A stretch of 64,000 nucleotides of DNA from Trichoplax adhaerens. Its lineage: Eukaryota > Placozoa > Uniplacotomia > Trichoplacea > Trichoplacidae. The DNA lies in assembly GCF_000150275.1 (NCBI RefSeq), contig NW_002060949.1, positions 2,663,836 through 2,727,835 of the forward strand, given 5' to 3'. The position numbers and the translations under genes were made by a program. Under the pieces are notes generated by a model that saw only the letters and a list, made by a program, of their open reading frames with translations, was not told the origin of the DNA and made no database searches. This document shows, one piece after another, positions 1 to 11,272 of the stretch (position 1 is its first letter; each line of letters begins with the position of its first letter).

Positions 1-443
1 TCTTTTAACTACAGGGTGGACTGCATTATATTACAGTATATCCTTTCTTGTCTTTAAAGTCAGGAATTCATAAACGATATGGCAATAGCAATTACCTGAT
101 TATCATTTTTAAACGATTGTGTTCCTACTAGAAATTGAATATGATCAATATCACCTACTACAGCACACAAGGCCCGCGCCTGTAAATAAAACAACAAGAA
201 CGTTAACATATTCACCTTGATATTCAAATTATTTACAGTAACATGACCATTTGCATCTTCTCCATACGAGTATACCACGTATTTATTTTATTTATCTATA
301 AAGCTGTACTGACTATTTAATATAGTTCAACAGTGAAGAGATGAACATGCCAACATAGATCAATATTTAGTCTTTAAAACGTTAAAGTGCTGCTATCATA
401 CCTGAAATTCTAAGCCATAAATTACTGCGGAATCGTCGTCCAT
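1..443 (-). CDS. EIPR1: EARP/GARP complex-interacting protein 1 (5' exons, partial)
   Basis: Two exons are visible: 443-402 (ATG, 14 codons ending YGLEFQ) and 179-96 (28 codons, ending FLVGTQSFKNDNQ), both phase 0 with GT-AG borders. The reading closely follows the remembered N-terminus of animal EIPR1 (TSSC1), which starts M-x-D-D-x-x-V-I-Y-G-L-E-F-Q and continues with an FLVGTQS-like segment. EIPR1 is a WD40-repeat protein that helps GARP and EARP tethering complexes act in endosome recycling and dense-core vesicle formation. The rest lies beyond the left edge; no convincing third exon was found in bases 1-95. The gene is divergent from the TIR gene at 3475. Identification rests on 42 residues, so it is strong but not certain. 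Confidence 0.8.
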
Positions 444-3400
444 ATTGGTCTATACTGTACCGTACACTATATAGTATACACTCACTATACTGTACAGTAC
501 AATAATGATGTACGTGAAGTAGCATTCTCTTTAACGCATGCGTAAAGATTGACATTTCGCCAGCCGACAACACTATGTGCATAAAGGGCAAGGACACGTC
601 CGGTGTCGTACAGTCTGTACCGAGTGTGCAATACTCTTACTGTAGTCTACCATAGAACAGTACAGTACTGTAGTGTACTGTATGTGTCACACAAGTCACA
701 CTAACTTTGAGATACTGTATACAGTAATACTCAAAGATTTGAAGTCAATCTAAATCTGCTTCCGAATTTTATAAATAAATTAAATCAAATAACCCCACAA
801 ATACTCCGACAGAGTTCATCAAGATTAACAAGAACTTGTAAAAGTAGTCCTACTGTATTGCCATCGCTCTGTGAGGATTCAACAAGTTACTTCTCCGGTG
901 CAGAATCAGCCTCAGATTCAGGGCAATGGGGGGGGGGGCATCGTCATTCGATCAGAGTGGAATGCAATTTTGACTGATTTTGTTTCACAGCGACTATTGG
1001 GAAGCTAGTAATCATTATATCATTGTCGCACTAATTTCAAGCATCAATCAATAATACAGTAGATCTGATATCAAGTTCTACGCGCATAGTAGCAACGTGG
1101 TAATTTGTTACTGTAAATTTTCAATTACATCCTAATTCCAGTATCAATAAACGAATATGCTTACGTAAATATAGAGGCTAAAGGAAGTACGCGTAGCTGT
1201 CCTTCATGAAATCAATCTTTATGATAGTAGGCTTGTCGAGAGTATTAATTATGTAGCTCTAAGGTTACTAACGCAGTAAAATTATAATTTGAATTACGTA
1301 ACTCCTTACTTGAACATGACTATTCTAGAAAGTACTGCTGATATACATTTACTCTGCTTTCATAATTTTTCCGTGACATCAAATATGCAGGATATCAAGC
1401 GCTATTCTATTGCTACGAATTGAGTAGTTTTGATGATATTACAGTTAGAACCAAACACAAATAGGGACTAAACAATCTAAACCCAGTTACAGAGCGCAAA
1501 GTAGTAGATAATCCATATATGTAGAATTAACAATCTACTTTTAAAGTACATTACATATTGTAATTTAGTATTGCCATAGATATAAAGAAAACTTGTCAGA
1601 GCAACGAGCACTTATTATCTCATTTAGGATAATTTGTCAGCGTACAGCATGAATCAGGACAAATATTCTGTAATACCTAGTTGTGGCGTAGATACATGGA
1701 ATATCAATTTTAATTAGTTTACTAAGCGGCTTGGCAGTTCATACAGTACATATATAACTTGCAGTATATTTAAAATTAACACATGCCTCTGCAACTTATG
1801 CATAACTTTAGTTTTTGCTACATTGGTATATTCTAGAAGAACCCTTATACGTTACATTACATATGACCACTTGGGCAAAATGATATCGGTAAGTTTGACA
1901 CGATACCTGCTCGCAAATATTAACATTATTTCCGTTTATGTCGTTGTCAAAGATGTACAACATTACTTTTTGACTTTAATTCAATTGCTTTTATGCCTCT
2001 AAAAATCATTTAAATAGACTTAAATTAATTGCTTGTGCAGATCGTTGAGGCGTTTGTAATGCAATCGTGCGAATAAAATTATATATCGAAATTATTGATA
2101 TGCATAATAAGAACCTACAGTCATGCGAGCTAGGATGTATCAAACATGGCAAAGGTGTATAACTTTAGATGACATTAGTCTATTTGTGATGATGATTTAC
2201 TGCGATTGTTTACGAATAAAAACTCAATATATATGTAGAATTCATATAAAGCCTTTATTCCTCAAGTAAGTTAATTTACAATTAGTTAATTCACAACTTA
2301 ACCAATTTTCTATAAACGGATATATTTAGAGGATTTGGAACTCTAGTATTGACTTCTATTATCAAAAGTTAATTTGATGATAATAGCCTTTGTTAAGATA
2401 TTAGTTTTAAGAAATTTTTTATTTTGAATTCTAATTCGTATCTCTAAAGGTCATCAATCCATGGTGATTTTAATTATTTTGATATCACGCTGATTATATT
2501 GTAACATATGTTAATTTAGCCGCGAAGAAAAACAATGACATCTTGTGAATGCCCTATAAAATTTATCAAGGACGTAAATGAATGTAACTCCTTCCAATTT
2601 AACGCAATTAGTATCAAGCCAGCTAAATTAATTTGATATTAATAGGAGAGCAGTGACAGCTTTAAATAAAAATAAGTTTTCTTTAAAATGGACAACTATT
2701 CCTTATAGATATAAGTATTGAATTCCTATAAAATTCGAAATTGTGTATCACGTATCATCTATAAATACGTATGTATTATTGATGAGAACTTTTCAAAATA
2801 CAGTCAATACATAGCATGGAATATGTTAATTTTCACGAATAACATACCGCCTCATAGCAATGTGTGCAGATGTATTGTCCAAGGCTAAAGTTGGGCTATA
2901 TTGTTATATTGTTGTAGATGGTTTCTATGGAAACCACGCTGCGCAATGAGAAGGATTGAAGAATTTGTACCTAATAAAATCGATCTTATCCTGACATTGT
3001 ATTGCTAACTCCTACATTATAACAAGTACAATTTACGTTATTTGTCGTTTCATAATTAAAGGTTTGTCAGTTTGCTGTGATGCACAGCTGCAATGATTTC
3101 ATTGCAATAGGTACATCACTTTTCGTATGTTCTATGCTGACACAGTTTGAGAATAAAATTGGATAGGAATCGCTGCAAAATCTTGTAATAATTTGCGAAA
3201 AAAACGCTGTAAGTATTGCATATGACGCCTGTTGATTAAACTAGCTATATCACGTAAACGTTGTGTGCGATAGAAGCTGTGATTACACTAGCTATTTTCT
3301 GATTAATATATTTAGATAAATGAGGCATTGTCTGTTTAGCTTGTTTTAAGGAAATCTTATATTGATTTTTATCGATTTAAGGTAATAAACGAAAAGCTGG

Positions 3401-3474
3401 TCAAATAATTCGATTGAAAGGTAGAAATTATAAAAGACTTCATACACCTTTAGCAAGGATAGTGATCAACTAGA
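444..3474. other. 3 kb divergent intergenic spacer
   Basis: No coding exon was recognised on either strand. AT-rich sequence with two clusters of TACTGTAC/GTACAGTAC-type palindromic words at about 450-505 and 608-735, just upstream of EIPR1, and an 11-base G run at 928-938. It should hold the promoters of EIPR1 (-) and the TIR-SAM gene (+), but no element can be named with confidence. Confidence 0.5.
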
Positions 3475-6400
3475 ATGGACATGGAAGGAGAAAATTCTGA
3501 ACAAGAAAAAGAAGAACAAAATATAGAGACAGGAAATTCGAACAAACAAAGTGATCAACGAAGCCCACATGACAGTAATAATATAGATAATCATGATGCC
3601 AATAGTATTGATAGAAGACAATCATCAATAGGAGAAGAAAGTTCCCTATCTGATAAGGTTTCTAATCTTGATGAAAAAGATCAAGCGGATGATCAAGGTG
3701 ATAACGTTAAAGAAAGTAGTGATGAAAGCCCAGAAGAAAAGGCAGATGAAGAACAGAAAATAAAAAGTGTAGATGGAAATGATGCTCTTCAGAATGGTAT
3801 TAATGCCGAACAAGACGATGATAAAAATAGCCAAGAAAAAACTGATAGAGTGAATCATGGCATGACGAACGGGGATAGAGAGGAACCTACTAACGATCAG
3901 CAAAATGACCATGGGACAGATGTTAAAAATGACGATGGGCAACAAATTGGCCAACAGGATCAAACAGCAGAAGCTGATAAACCACCGGATGGAAGTGGTC
4001 AAGTGTCAAAACCTAAACGCAAGCGACGACGGAATATCTTCATTTCGTACAGTTTAGATGCACCATTTACTGAAAGAAAGTTGGTTGCAGAGACCGTTAA
4101 ACAACTAAAAGAACTCGGTTTTCATGAAGATCTATGGTATGATAAAGATGAAATTGAGATAGATTCGCCATTGTGTTTTTCAATTAGGATGGAACAATCT
4201 GAGCGTTGCAAAGCTGCAGTATTATTTCTTTCGTCAAGTTATTTTCATTCACGAGCATCATTTTACGAATATAACACCTTAATTCAGCGACATCGTTTAG
4301 CAACAACACAGGCTACGCCATCTGACACCAGACCAATTAAATTATGTGTTATCATTTGCGAACCGTTTAATTTCCCGAACGATATTAGTTATATTTCATC
4401 AGATCAAGTTATTTTGCGGTTAGATGGCAATTCTATGTCGAGATTAAGCATAGCTGAAAAGGCATCTGCTGCAATTGGGACCTTGACTAAAGTTTTAGAA
4501 CCATTTTGTTCGGGTATAGCAACTCGTTTACCTACGCCACCTTCACGGCATGGCCTGTCAGACAGCTATAAAGTAACTAAATTATTAAAATGGTCAGTCG
4601 ACGACGTTCAGGAGTGGCTAACAAGTTTGCAAATTCATGAACGCTATATGATGACATTTGAAGAGTATCGCATCGATGGTTACTTGCTAAGTTGTTTAAC
4701 AGATGATGATCTCATCCAGCAATTCGGCATAGATAGTCGAATAACAAGGAAAAAATTACTACAAAAAATACGAGTGGAATTAGAAAACGAAGTTAAATCG
4801 CCAAATAATTGGTATTTACGATGGCATTGGGCTAGAATACGAGATAATAGTGTTTATATAATTTACGATCCGATGGACAAAAAAGTTGTTCGTTCACTAG
4901 TTGAGGATTTATCGAAAAAGCATTATCAGGTATTGCATTAGTGATCTAAGTGCGTCTCATTTACGTACTACAGTAATAACAGTTTTAATTAAATATCTTT
5001 ATCATGGTTATCACTATATAGAAGTAACATTGGCCATTATACAGTAGTACAGTAATATAGTTTTTATTCTTATTCAATGCCATAATTATTATCAGTTTAT
5101 TTCTGATTGATAGCGTATACGTTTTTCTTAGAAATATTTATATGTTTAGTAATTATTATCTGCATCCCCAATTTTAGATACTGGCCCATGATAAATTAGG
5201 GCGATCGAAGGAAGAATTTATTCGTTTTAATGGTCACCGATTAGCCGTATCCAAGCATGTTGTAATTGTATTGACAGCTACATCCGCAGCATCACCATTT
5301 GTCTATCAAGAAGTATTATTAGCCGATTGGTTGGGCAAAACACCAATCTCTATGGTTTTTCATAATTGCTATAACAACATGAAATTATCATTACGGTCAA
5401 TACTAAATGATCGCTCTGCGGTTGATTTCCAACATACTCCGTATAATGATGCTATGGATGTCTTATTTTTCAAATTACATTCTGGTTCACATCTTCATGG
5501 CGTTTACTTACAGCAAGACTACATCGAACGAGTTAATGATAATATGAAAACGCTACAGTCGATAGGATCGCCAGGTAAGCTTATGATACTAGGTAATATA
5601 CGTCAAATCATCACGTCAGAGGAAATATTGCTTTTACACTAAATAAATATCTGACTAATATGTGCTGATTGATTAATTAATTAAGACCTTTCCTTAACTT
5701 TATTAGAAGGTCAATCATTTACAGACAAGGATCCGGTTGTTTTTATATCGTATCAATGGGATAGCCAGTCTAAAGTAGTACTATTGAAAGAACAATTGGA
5801 AGCAAATGGTATTCCTTGTTGGATAGATAGGCCGAATATTACAATTAATAAGAATCAGATGTCCTCGCATACAGGACATAATAGAACATCCGGTAAGAAC
5901 ATAAAGTTGCCTTTGTTTTTAGATTTCTTTCTGATATTGCAATGTTGAGGTATCTTTTGATTTCAGCTATTTATGTAGCCACTTACTAGAACCTATTAGA
6001 CTATGTCGTTAATTTAGTATATATATATTACTTTATAATTGACAATATAACGGAGCTTAACGATGATTTCTTTTGAACATGAACTAGCTTTAATTAGAAA
6101 TACCATACGGTAGTATTTAGAAATATTTTATGTAATCTCTTAGGATCGTGGGATACAGTCTTTTATATTATCCGAAAAATTAAGCAGTATTTTATTTATT
6201 AAAGTCACCTACCAGCCTATTATAAAAAGTGAAAGTGATCACGATACATAGTAGAGAAGCATTTGCTATATAAGCTTAATTTAGCATTAGCGTATTGCAA
6301 AGTACAGTATTGTTACAGTAGTGCTCAGGTATAACTCATAGTTATCTTATTGTTCATGCTACGTTGCTAAACATTCAATACAGTCCATAATTATGGACCA

Positions 6401-6893
6401 TACTGTACATTTATCAGCTAGGATTCAATGTATTGCATGTATTAGTATATCTGGAACAAAAAGCAGCCTTAAATATACTTAAAAGCCTAATAAACTCGGT
6501 TCTATTTCATGAATAGGTATGGCATCCTCTCTTTCCAATAACATGACAAATATTGTGACAGATACTATTCAAAGTGAAATTCAAAGAGTCATGAAAAACT
6601 GCAAAGTAGTACTTTGCTGCATGACACCTAAATATACGAGATCGGATAATTTCTATAAAGATTTGGCATTAGCCGATTCTCTTTCCAAGCCAATCTTGCC
6701 TGTAATGTTACATTTTATGCCATGGCCGCCAGAAATTGCTGCACTTCATCTTCGTAAAAACCTGGCTAGCTTAGAATATATCGATATTAGCAGTGAGAAA
6801 TTATTTAGAAGAAATTTTGCTACCGTAATTAACCAAATTCAGCGCCACCAATCACAAACTATGGCGGTACCAAAACTGCCACCACTGAAATAA
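3475..6893 (+). CDS. TIR-SAM-TIR-TIR multidomain protein, 804 aa
   Basis: Four exons: 3475-4929, 5178-5574, 5707-5892, 6517-6893 (2415 nt, in phase). The start ATG has an in-frame TGA four codons upstream. Residues 1-180 are acidic, polar and probably disordered, ending in a basic patch KPKRKRRR. TIR/SEFIR-like domain 1 (about 187-330) starts NIFISYS and has FYEYN with Glu265. A SAM domain (about 371-437) starts around W373. TIR-like domain 2 (about 455-590) begins SVYIIYDP and keeps YQEVLLADW with Glu530. TIR 3 (about 628-790) has VFISYQWD, CWID and the MPWPP motif of invertebrate TIRs. In TIR 3 the usual Arg/Lys-Glu pair reads Lys-Asp (Asp728), so catalysis there is doubtful. Known biology: SAM domains oligomerise, and TIR domains signal or cleave NAD. 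A role as an immune or NAD-signalling scaffold is inference. Not SARM1, because no ARM repeats are seen. Confidence 0.85.
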
Positions 6894-8154
6894 TGCAGTG
6901 CGAATTTTAAATGTATGAATTTTTCTAATAATTATTTTGAATACACATTATGTTCGACATTATTTTATTTCTATATAAAGACTTTAATGTATACTGATTA
7001 CTTGTATCAGAAACTATCAAGAGAGTAGCTCATACTAATATCTAAGCTAATTTGCTGAAACTTAGTTATAAATTTTATATTGGAATATGGCGGAAAATAG
7101 CTAATTCCGGATTTAAAAATTAAAGTCAATATTGCATTATAATTTTTTTGATAATACTAGTAATGCATAATAGAAATTTTGAGAACACTTTTTGTATAGT
7201 GAAATCCAAGTTATGTTTTAACATTTCAAGTAGTAAAATATGCATATCTTACTCGAAGAGATTATTATTGGAGATTGCTTAGACACTACCATATGTATTA
7301 ACCTCATCCCAAGCTTAAAAATAACAATTTAATATTACACTACATTGTATATAAATTATTTTTAATCATGTTGCTACATTAAATTTATAATATTTCAAGC
7401 GCTGTATAATAAACTAGTACTAAACTTAGTAAATGCACTGAATCAGATAGGGTTTATTTTGCTTCGACGTTAGTATTGAGAAACAGGAAAATAAAATGGT
7501 TACAGCTCTCTACAAGTGTTTAATCATATGACATTGATATTTAATGTATCGCATACATGTATTAATGGAAGCATGAAATTCCTTTAGGCTTCACTTAGAG
7601 CGTTAGCTTAGGACTGTACATTTACCAGTTATAATATTACTTGATCACTCTTTTTGCATTTTTATCTTAAATCCTGTTACTTATGTATGAATCTATGATT
7701 TATTTATCATTAAGATTATTAGTTTATAGTATTAGATTTATAGCTTATTGATTCCCTTTAGCAAATGCTATATTAAGTTTAGTTTTTCTTCTACATTATC
7801 TACTAGTATCAATAATTTAGAATATTTGTTGAATGCTAAAATGTTCACTGAATTTCTAACATGACTCTTTAAGAACCAATCACAATTAAGTAGGCTAAAT
7901 TTCTCCGAATGCTTTAATTTTATACCATCAACAATTTTATATTTTAGTTGAAAAAGAGCGTTTTATTGAACGGAATGATAGATACATACAGTTATATTAA
8001 TAGATTTATGTATTTGCTACACTTCCTTTAAGATATCTATTTAGTACAATTTAAATTAGGCTTAGACAATATAGAATCCTATGATACATTAATTATAATC
8101 CATAGAGTACTGTATCTTAGCTTCATTTAAAAATGAAGTACGCGTAGGTTGTAC
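6894..8154. other. Convergent intergenic region
   Basis: 1.26 kb between the stop codons of the TIR-SAM gene (+) and RTF2 (-). Very AT-rich with frequent stops in all frames. Only 3' UTRs are expected; no gene, RNA or repeat was recognised. Confidence 0.5.
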
Positions 8155-10260
8155 TTAAAGATTGTAGGGATCGTAGGTAACCCAATGAGCGGTATCTCGT
8201 TTTGATTTTGTTGGTCCACTCTTAGTGAAAATGGATTTAAAAGTTTTCGACTTTGGTTTTAAGTCATTCTTATCCATGATATCTTTTGTAGCACTAGCAG
8301 CACCATAAATAACAGCGTCGTTAACGTTACTATTGATTTTTCGAACTTTAGGCGTGATTTTATCGGAATTCGAAGGAGTTTTAGTAATGGGCTTATATAA
8401 CGAGGTTGGGTCAACTTCCTGAATTTTTCGTTTCTTCAACTAATGAAAATATAGATGGCTAGATTAGTTGAATTACTTAATTCCATGCAACAGCTTCTAT
8501 ATATTGCAATGGATGTAGATAACATCAAAGTATCATTATGATTAATTTAAGATATGCAGTATAAAAATTTTTTACCTTTTCTTTTTTAGCAGCTAATCGT
8601 CTCTCTTTCATCTTGCCATGAAGCTTTTCGACATCATTTTTGTCTCCATTAATGACAATAATATCATTATCATCGTATTCTTTGTTACACTATCCATAAT
8701 AGAAAATTAAAGCAAGAAAGTAGTCTTTCGCTTAGAAATAAGGATCACAAGGTGTTACAATGATAAATAATAGATATGAATGTAGCCATCAGTGTTACAA
8801 TATGTATTACCGATGGACACTTTTTAATTGGAATTTCTTTCAAGGCACGTTCTGATAAAACACAGCCACAATTCCATAGAAAGCAAAATCTGAATAAAAT
8901 CAAATTAATTTAAAAGGCGCAAAATTAGCATTATATTAAGTATTTTTAATAATACAGTAATTTATATATTTAATACCGATATCTGCCATTCATTTCAAAC
9001 CCAACTACCGGACAGATGAACTCTGAATCTTGATGATCATAATACGAATCGGCTACCCAACGCTTAGAATCATTCTCGCTATAAGCTGGATTGATTGCTA
9101 GCTTTAATTCTTTTACATCCTAAGGATTATATAAATTGCAATGCAACGGCTTTAATTCACGAGTTCATCATGGGTGACCAAATACAATATACTGTAGGTG
9201 CGTATACATTGTAGATATCGTTTAGAATTGAGATTAATTAGGTGTATATCAGTGTACGTAAGTATAGTATATGTGCTAAAAATTTAACAATTTTATAAAT
9301 CATCGCATAGGAACAAACCTTTAAACCACGAATGTGAGGGCAGTTATCAGAACTTTCTTTATCTAGTAGGTATTCAATAATGGCGTCTTTGTTATACAAT
9401 CTGTAATTAAAATGGAGTTATCATGACCATTTGGGTTTCATAAATAGGCTTGATACCAACAAGCAACAGCACATATACCCAGCAATGCGTAGAGTATATC
9501 GTAAACATACGATTTACTGAAGAGTCATTATCATCACGGTAGAACAGCGGTAACTAGTTTAAATTGCCTATTCTTATTATGCTACAGAAATGTTTACTAG
9601 TGTATTTGTACCGGCTAGCTATATTCTGATTGCGATATATGAAATAAACCGAAGATACTATAATAACAAAACAGTGATATTTATGCTTTGCACTTCGGGT
9701 TCAACCCGATTTGTACTGGAGTTCGCTGCAACAATGTAATACGGCATAAACACAGAGGTACAATTTGATAAGGGATCAGTTTGTTGTAAACTAAGCCAAG
9801 AGTATTTTAGAATTTCACTAACTTCCACGATAATTTTGTAATGATAGTCTACAGTACGCATTGCATTGCAAGATTCTACAAAACTTGTATATGTATGCAT
9901 CTAGTTGGCAATGCGTTAGCGTATATAGCATACTTTCCAAGCTCACATCCAACCATTGGCAGCTGCAGGTGTTGCTGTGTGATTGTACAATGACGCCATC
10001 GCGCTTGTAGCTCGTAGTCTTTCTCAACCTAGAGTCCATTTTTATCGCCATTAGTACGTTATAAATTAATTAATCATTCAGTCAAGGTCTCGTCTGCAGT
10101 AAGTTGTACAATCTCGCTTACAGTATACCAAACTGGTAAGATACTATATCTTAATCCAAGTACGTTATGGATAAGTAAGAGGCTATCCTACCTTTTCGGG
10201 TTTCTTTTTAGTTTTCACCAGTTCACCTCGACGTGGTATGGAGCCACCATCATTTCCCAT
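8155..10260 (-). CDS. RTF2: Replication termination factor 2 (RTF2), 288 aa
   Basis: Seven exons: 10260-10192, 10028-9934, 9400-9319, 9119-8977, 8889-8811, 8689-8576, 8439-8155 (867 nt, all in phase). The N-terminus MGNDGGSIPRRGELVK matches the family. A zinc-binding C2HC2/RING-related fold follows: HCTIT and CELGKLYNKDA, then FICPVVGFEMNGRYRFCFLWNCGC and KKCPSCNKEY. The C-terminus has a Lys/Ser-rich linker and the family tail FKSIF...AHWVTYDPYNL. RTF2 sits at replication forks, restrains fork restart, and is removed by proteasome shuttles in vertebrates. Length is close to the human protein (about 306 aa). Head to head with NME6, about 1 kb apart. The small exon 10028-9934 is the most diverged part, but its phase and residues fit. 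Confidence 0.92.
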
Positions 10261-11272
10261 CTTGTTTCCACCAAGCTTTAAGTCTGCTAAAGATGCAGTT
10301 AGGAAAAAAGGAAGAAATAAAATGATAGAAATTGGCGTACTAATGATAAGTTCTAAACAGTAATATAATAACGGGCATACAGAACAGTATAGCGTGGAAT
10401 CGTATTACCGTGCAGTACAGTACAGTACAGTGTACAGTACGTCACATACTGTACAATACAGTAGTATGTACTGTAGTAACTTGTAACCTCGTTTGCAAAT
10501 GTCAATTACAGTAGTGTAATCTCGTTCCGTTCCATATCGTACCGTTCCATATCGCACCGTTCCGTACCGCATTGTTCCATACCGCACTGCAAATTGCAAT
10601 GCACGCTCTAAAAGCTGTAATCACAGTTCTGTACATACTATACTGTACTGGAGCGTGGGTCTAAAGCTAGTGAGTACTTACTTACTGAGTAGTCCAGTAC
10701 TATACAGTGTACTGTACCATCGACTGCAGTACTACACTAGAAGAAGACTTGGACTTGACCTGACTGTCAGGCCTAAGTCGGTCTGTCTGTCTTGGACTGA
10801 TTAGTGATCACTCGCATCGCATCGCACGGAAGCAGATTCTACAGTATCTACTGTACAGTGTACTGTACAGTGTACAGTACAGTACTAGAAGAAGACTTGG
10901 ACTTGACCTGACTGTCAGGACTAAGTCAGTCTGTCTGTCTTGGACTGATCACTGATCAACTGATCAGTGATCACTCGTATCGTACAGTACGGAAGCAGAT
11001 TCTACAGTACCGTATCTAATGTACAGTGTACAGTATAGTACTGTACTCTAGATATCTACTGTATTCGTACTGTACAGTACTGTACTGTAGATAGTATCGT
11101 CAAGAAAAAGGTAAACAATCTGCGGTGTCGATTCCGACGACCATCGGAAAATCATCTTCATATAAACAAGTTATCTGTGAGATTTTATTAAGCATCAAGG
11201 GCGCTGATGTGCTGCACCGAGAGGTATTTAGAGGCCGATAAGGTACGAATTCAATGGACTTGAATAAATGAA
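10261..11272. promoter_or_regulatory. RTF2/NME6 divergent spacer with palindromic repeats
   Basis: The 1 kb between the two start codons must carry both promoters. It is dominated by TACTGTAC/GTACAGTAC-type words (10387-10460 and 10620-11095), a run of ACCGTTCC/TACCGCA-like repeats at about 10520-10590, and a direct tandem duplication (listed separately). No TATA box or initiator could be assigned; transcription start sites are unknown. Confidence 0.4.
10737..11035. repeat. Tandem duplication, about 148-base period
   Basis: Two adjacent copies begin with CTAGAAGAAGACTTGG at 10737 and 10885. Each continues through TTGACCTGACTGTCAGG, GTCTGTCTGTCTTGGACTGAT, a TGATCA-rich stretch, and CGGAAGCAGATTCTACAGTA, then a run of TACTGTACAGTG words. 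The second copy has a small expansion of the TGATCA/ACTGATCA palindrome. The copies remain near-identical, suggesting recent duplication. Confidence 0.85.

Noticed and set aside
3646-4002. Minus-strand open frame of 118 codons with hydrophobic residues
   Set aside because: Antisense of the acidic leader of the TIR-SAM protein; acidic codons read in reverse give Ile/Phe/Leu.
9695-9709. TCGGGTTCAACCCGA resembling a tRNA T-arm
   Set aside because: The loop is five rather than seven bases and no acceptor, D or anticodon stem surrounds it; it lies in an RTF2 intron.
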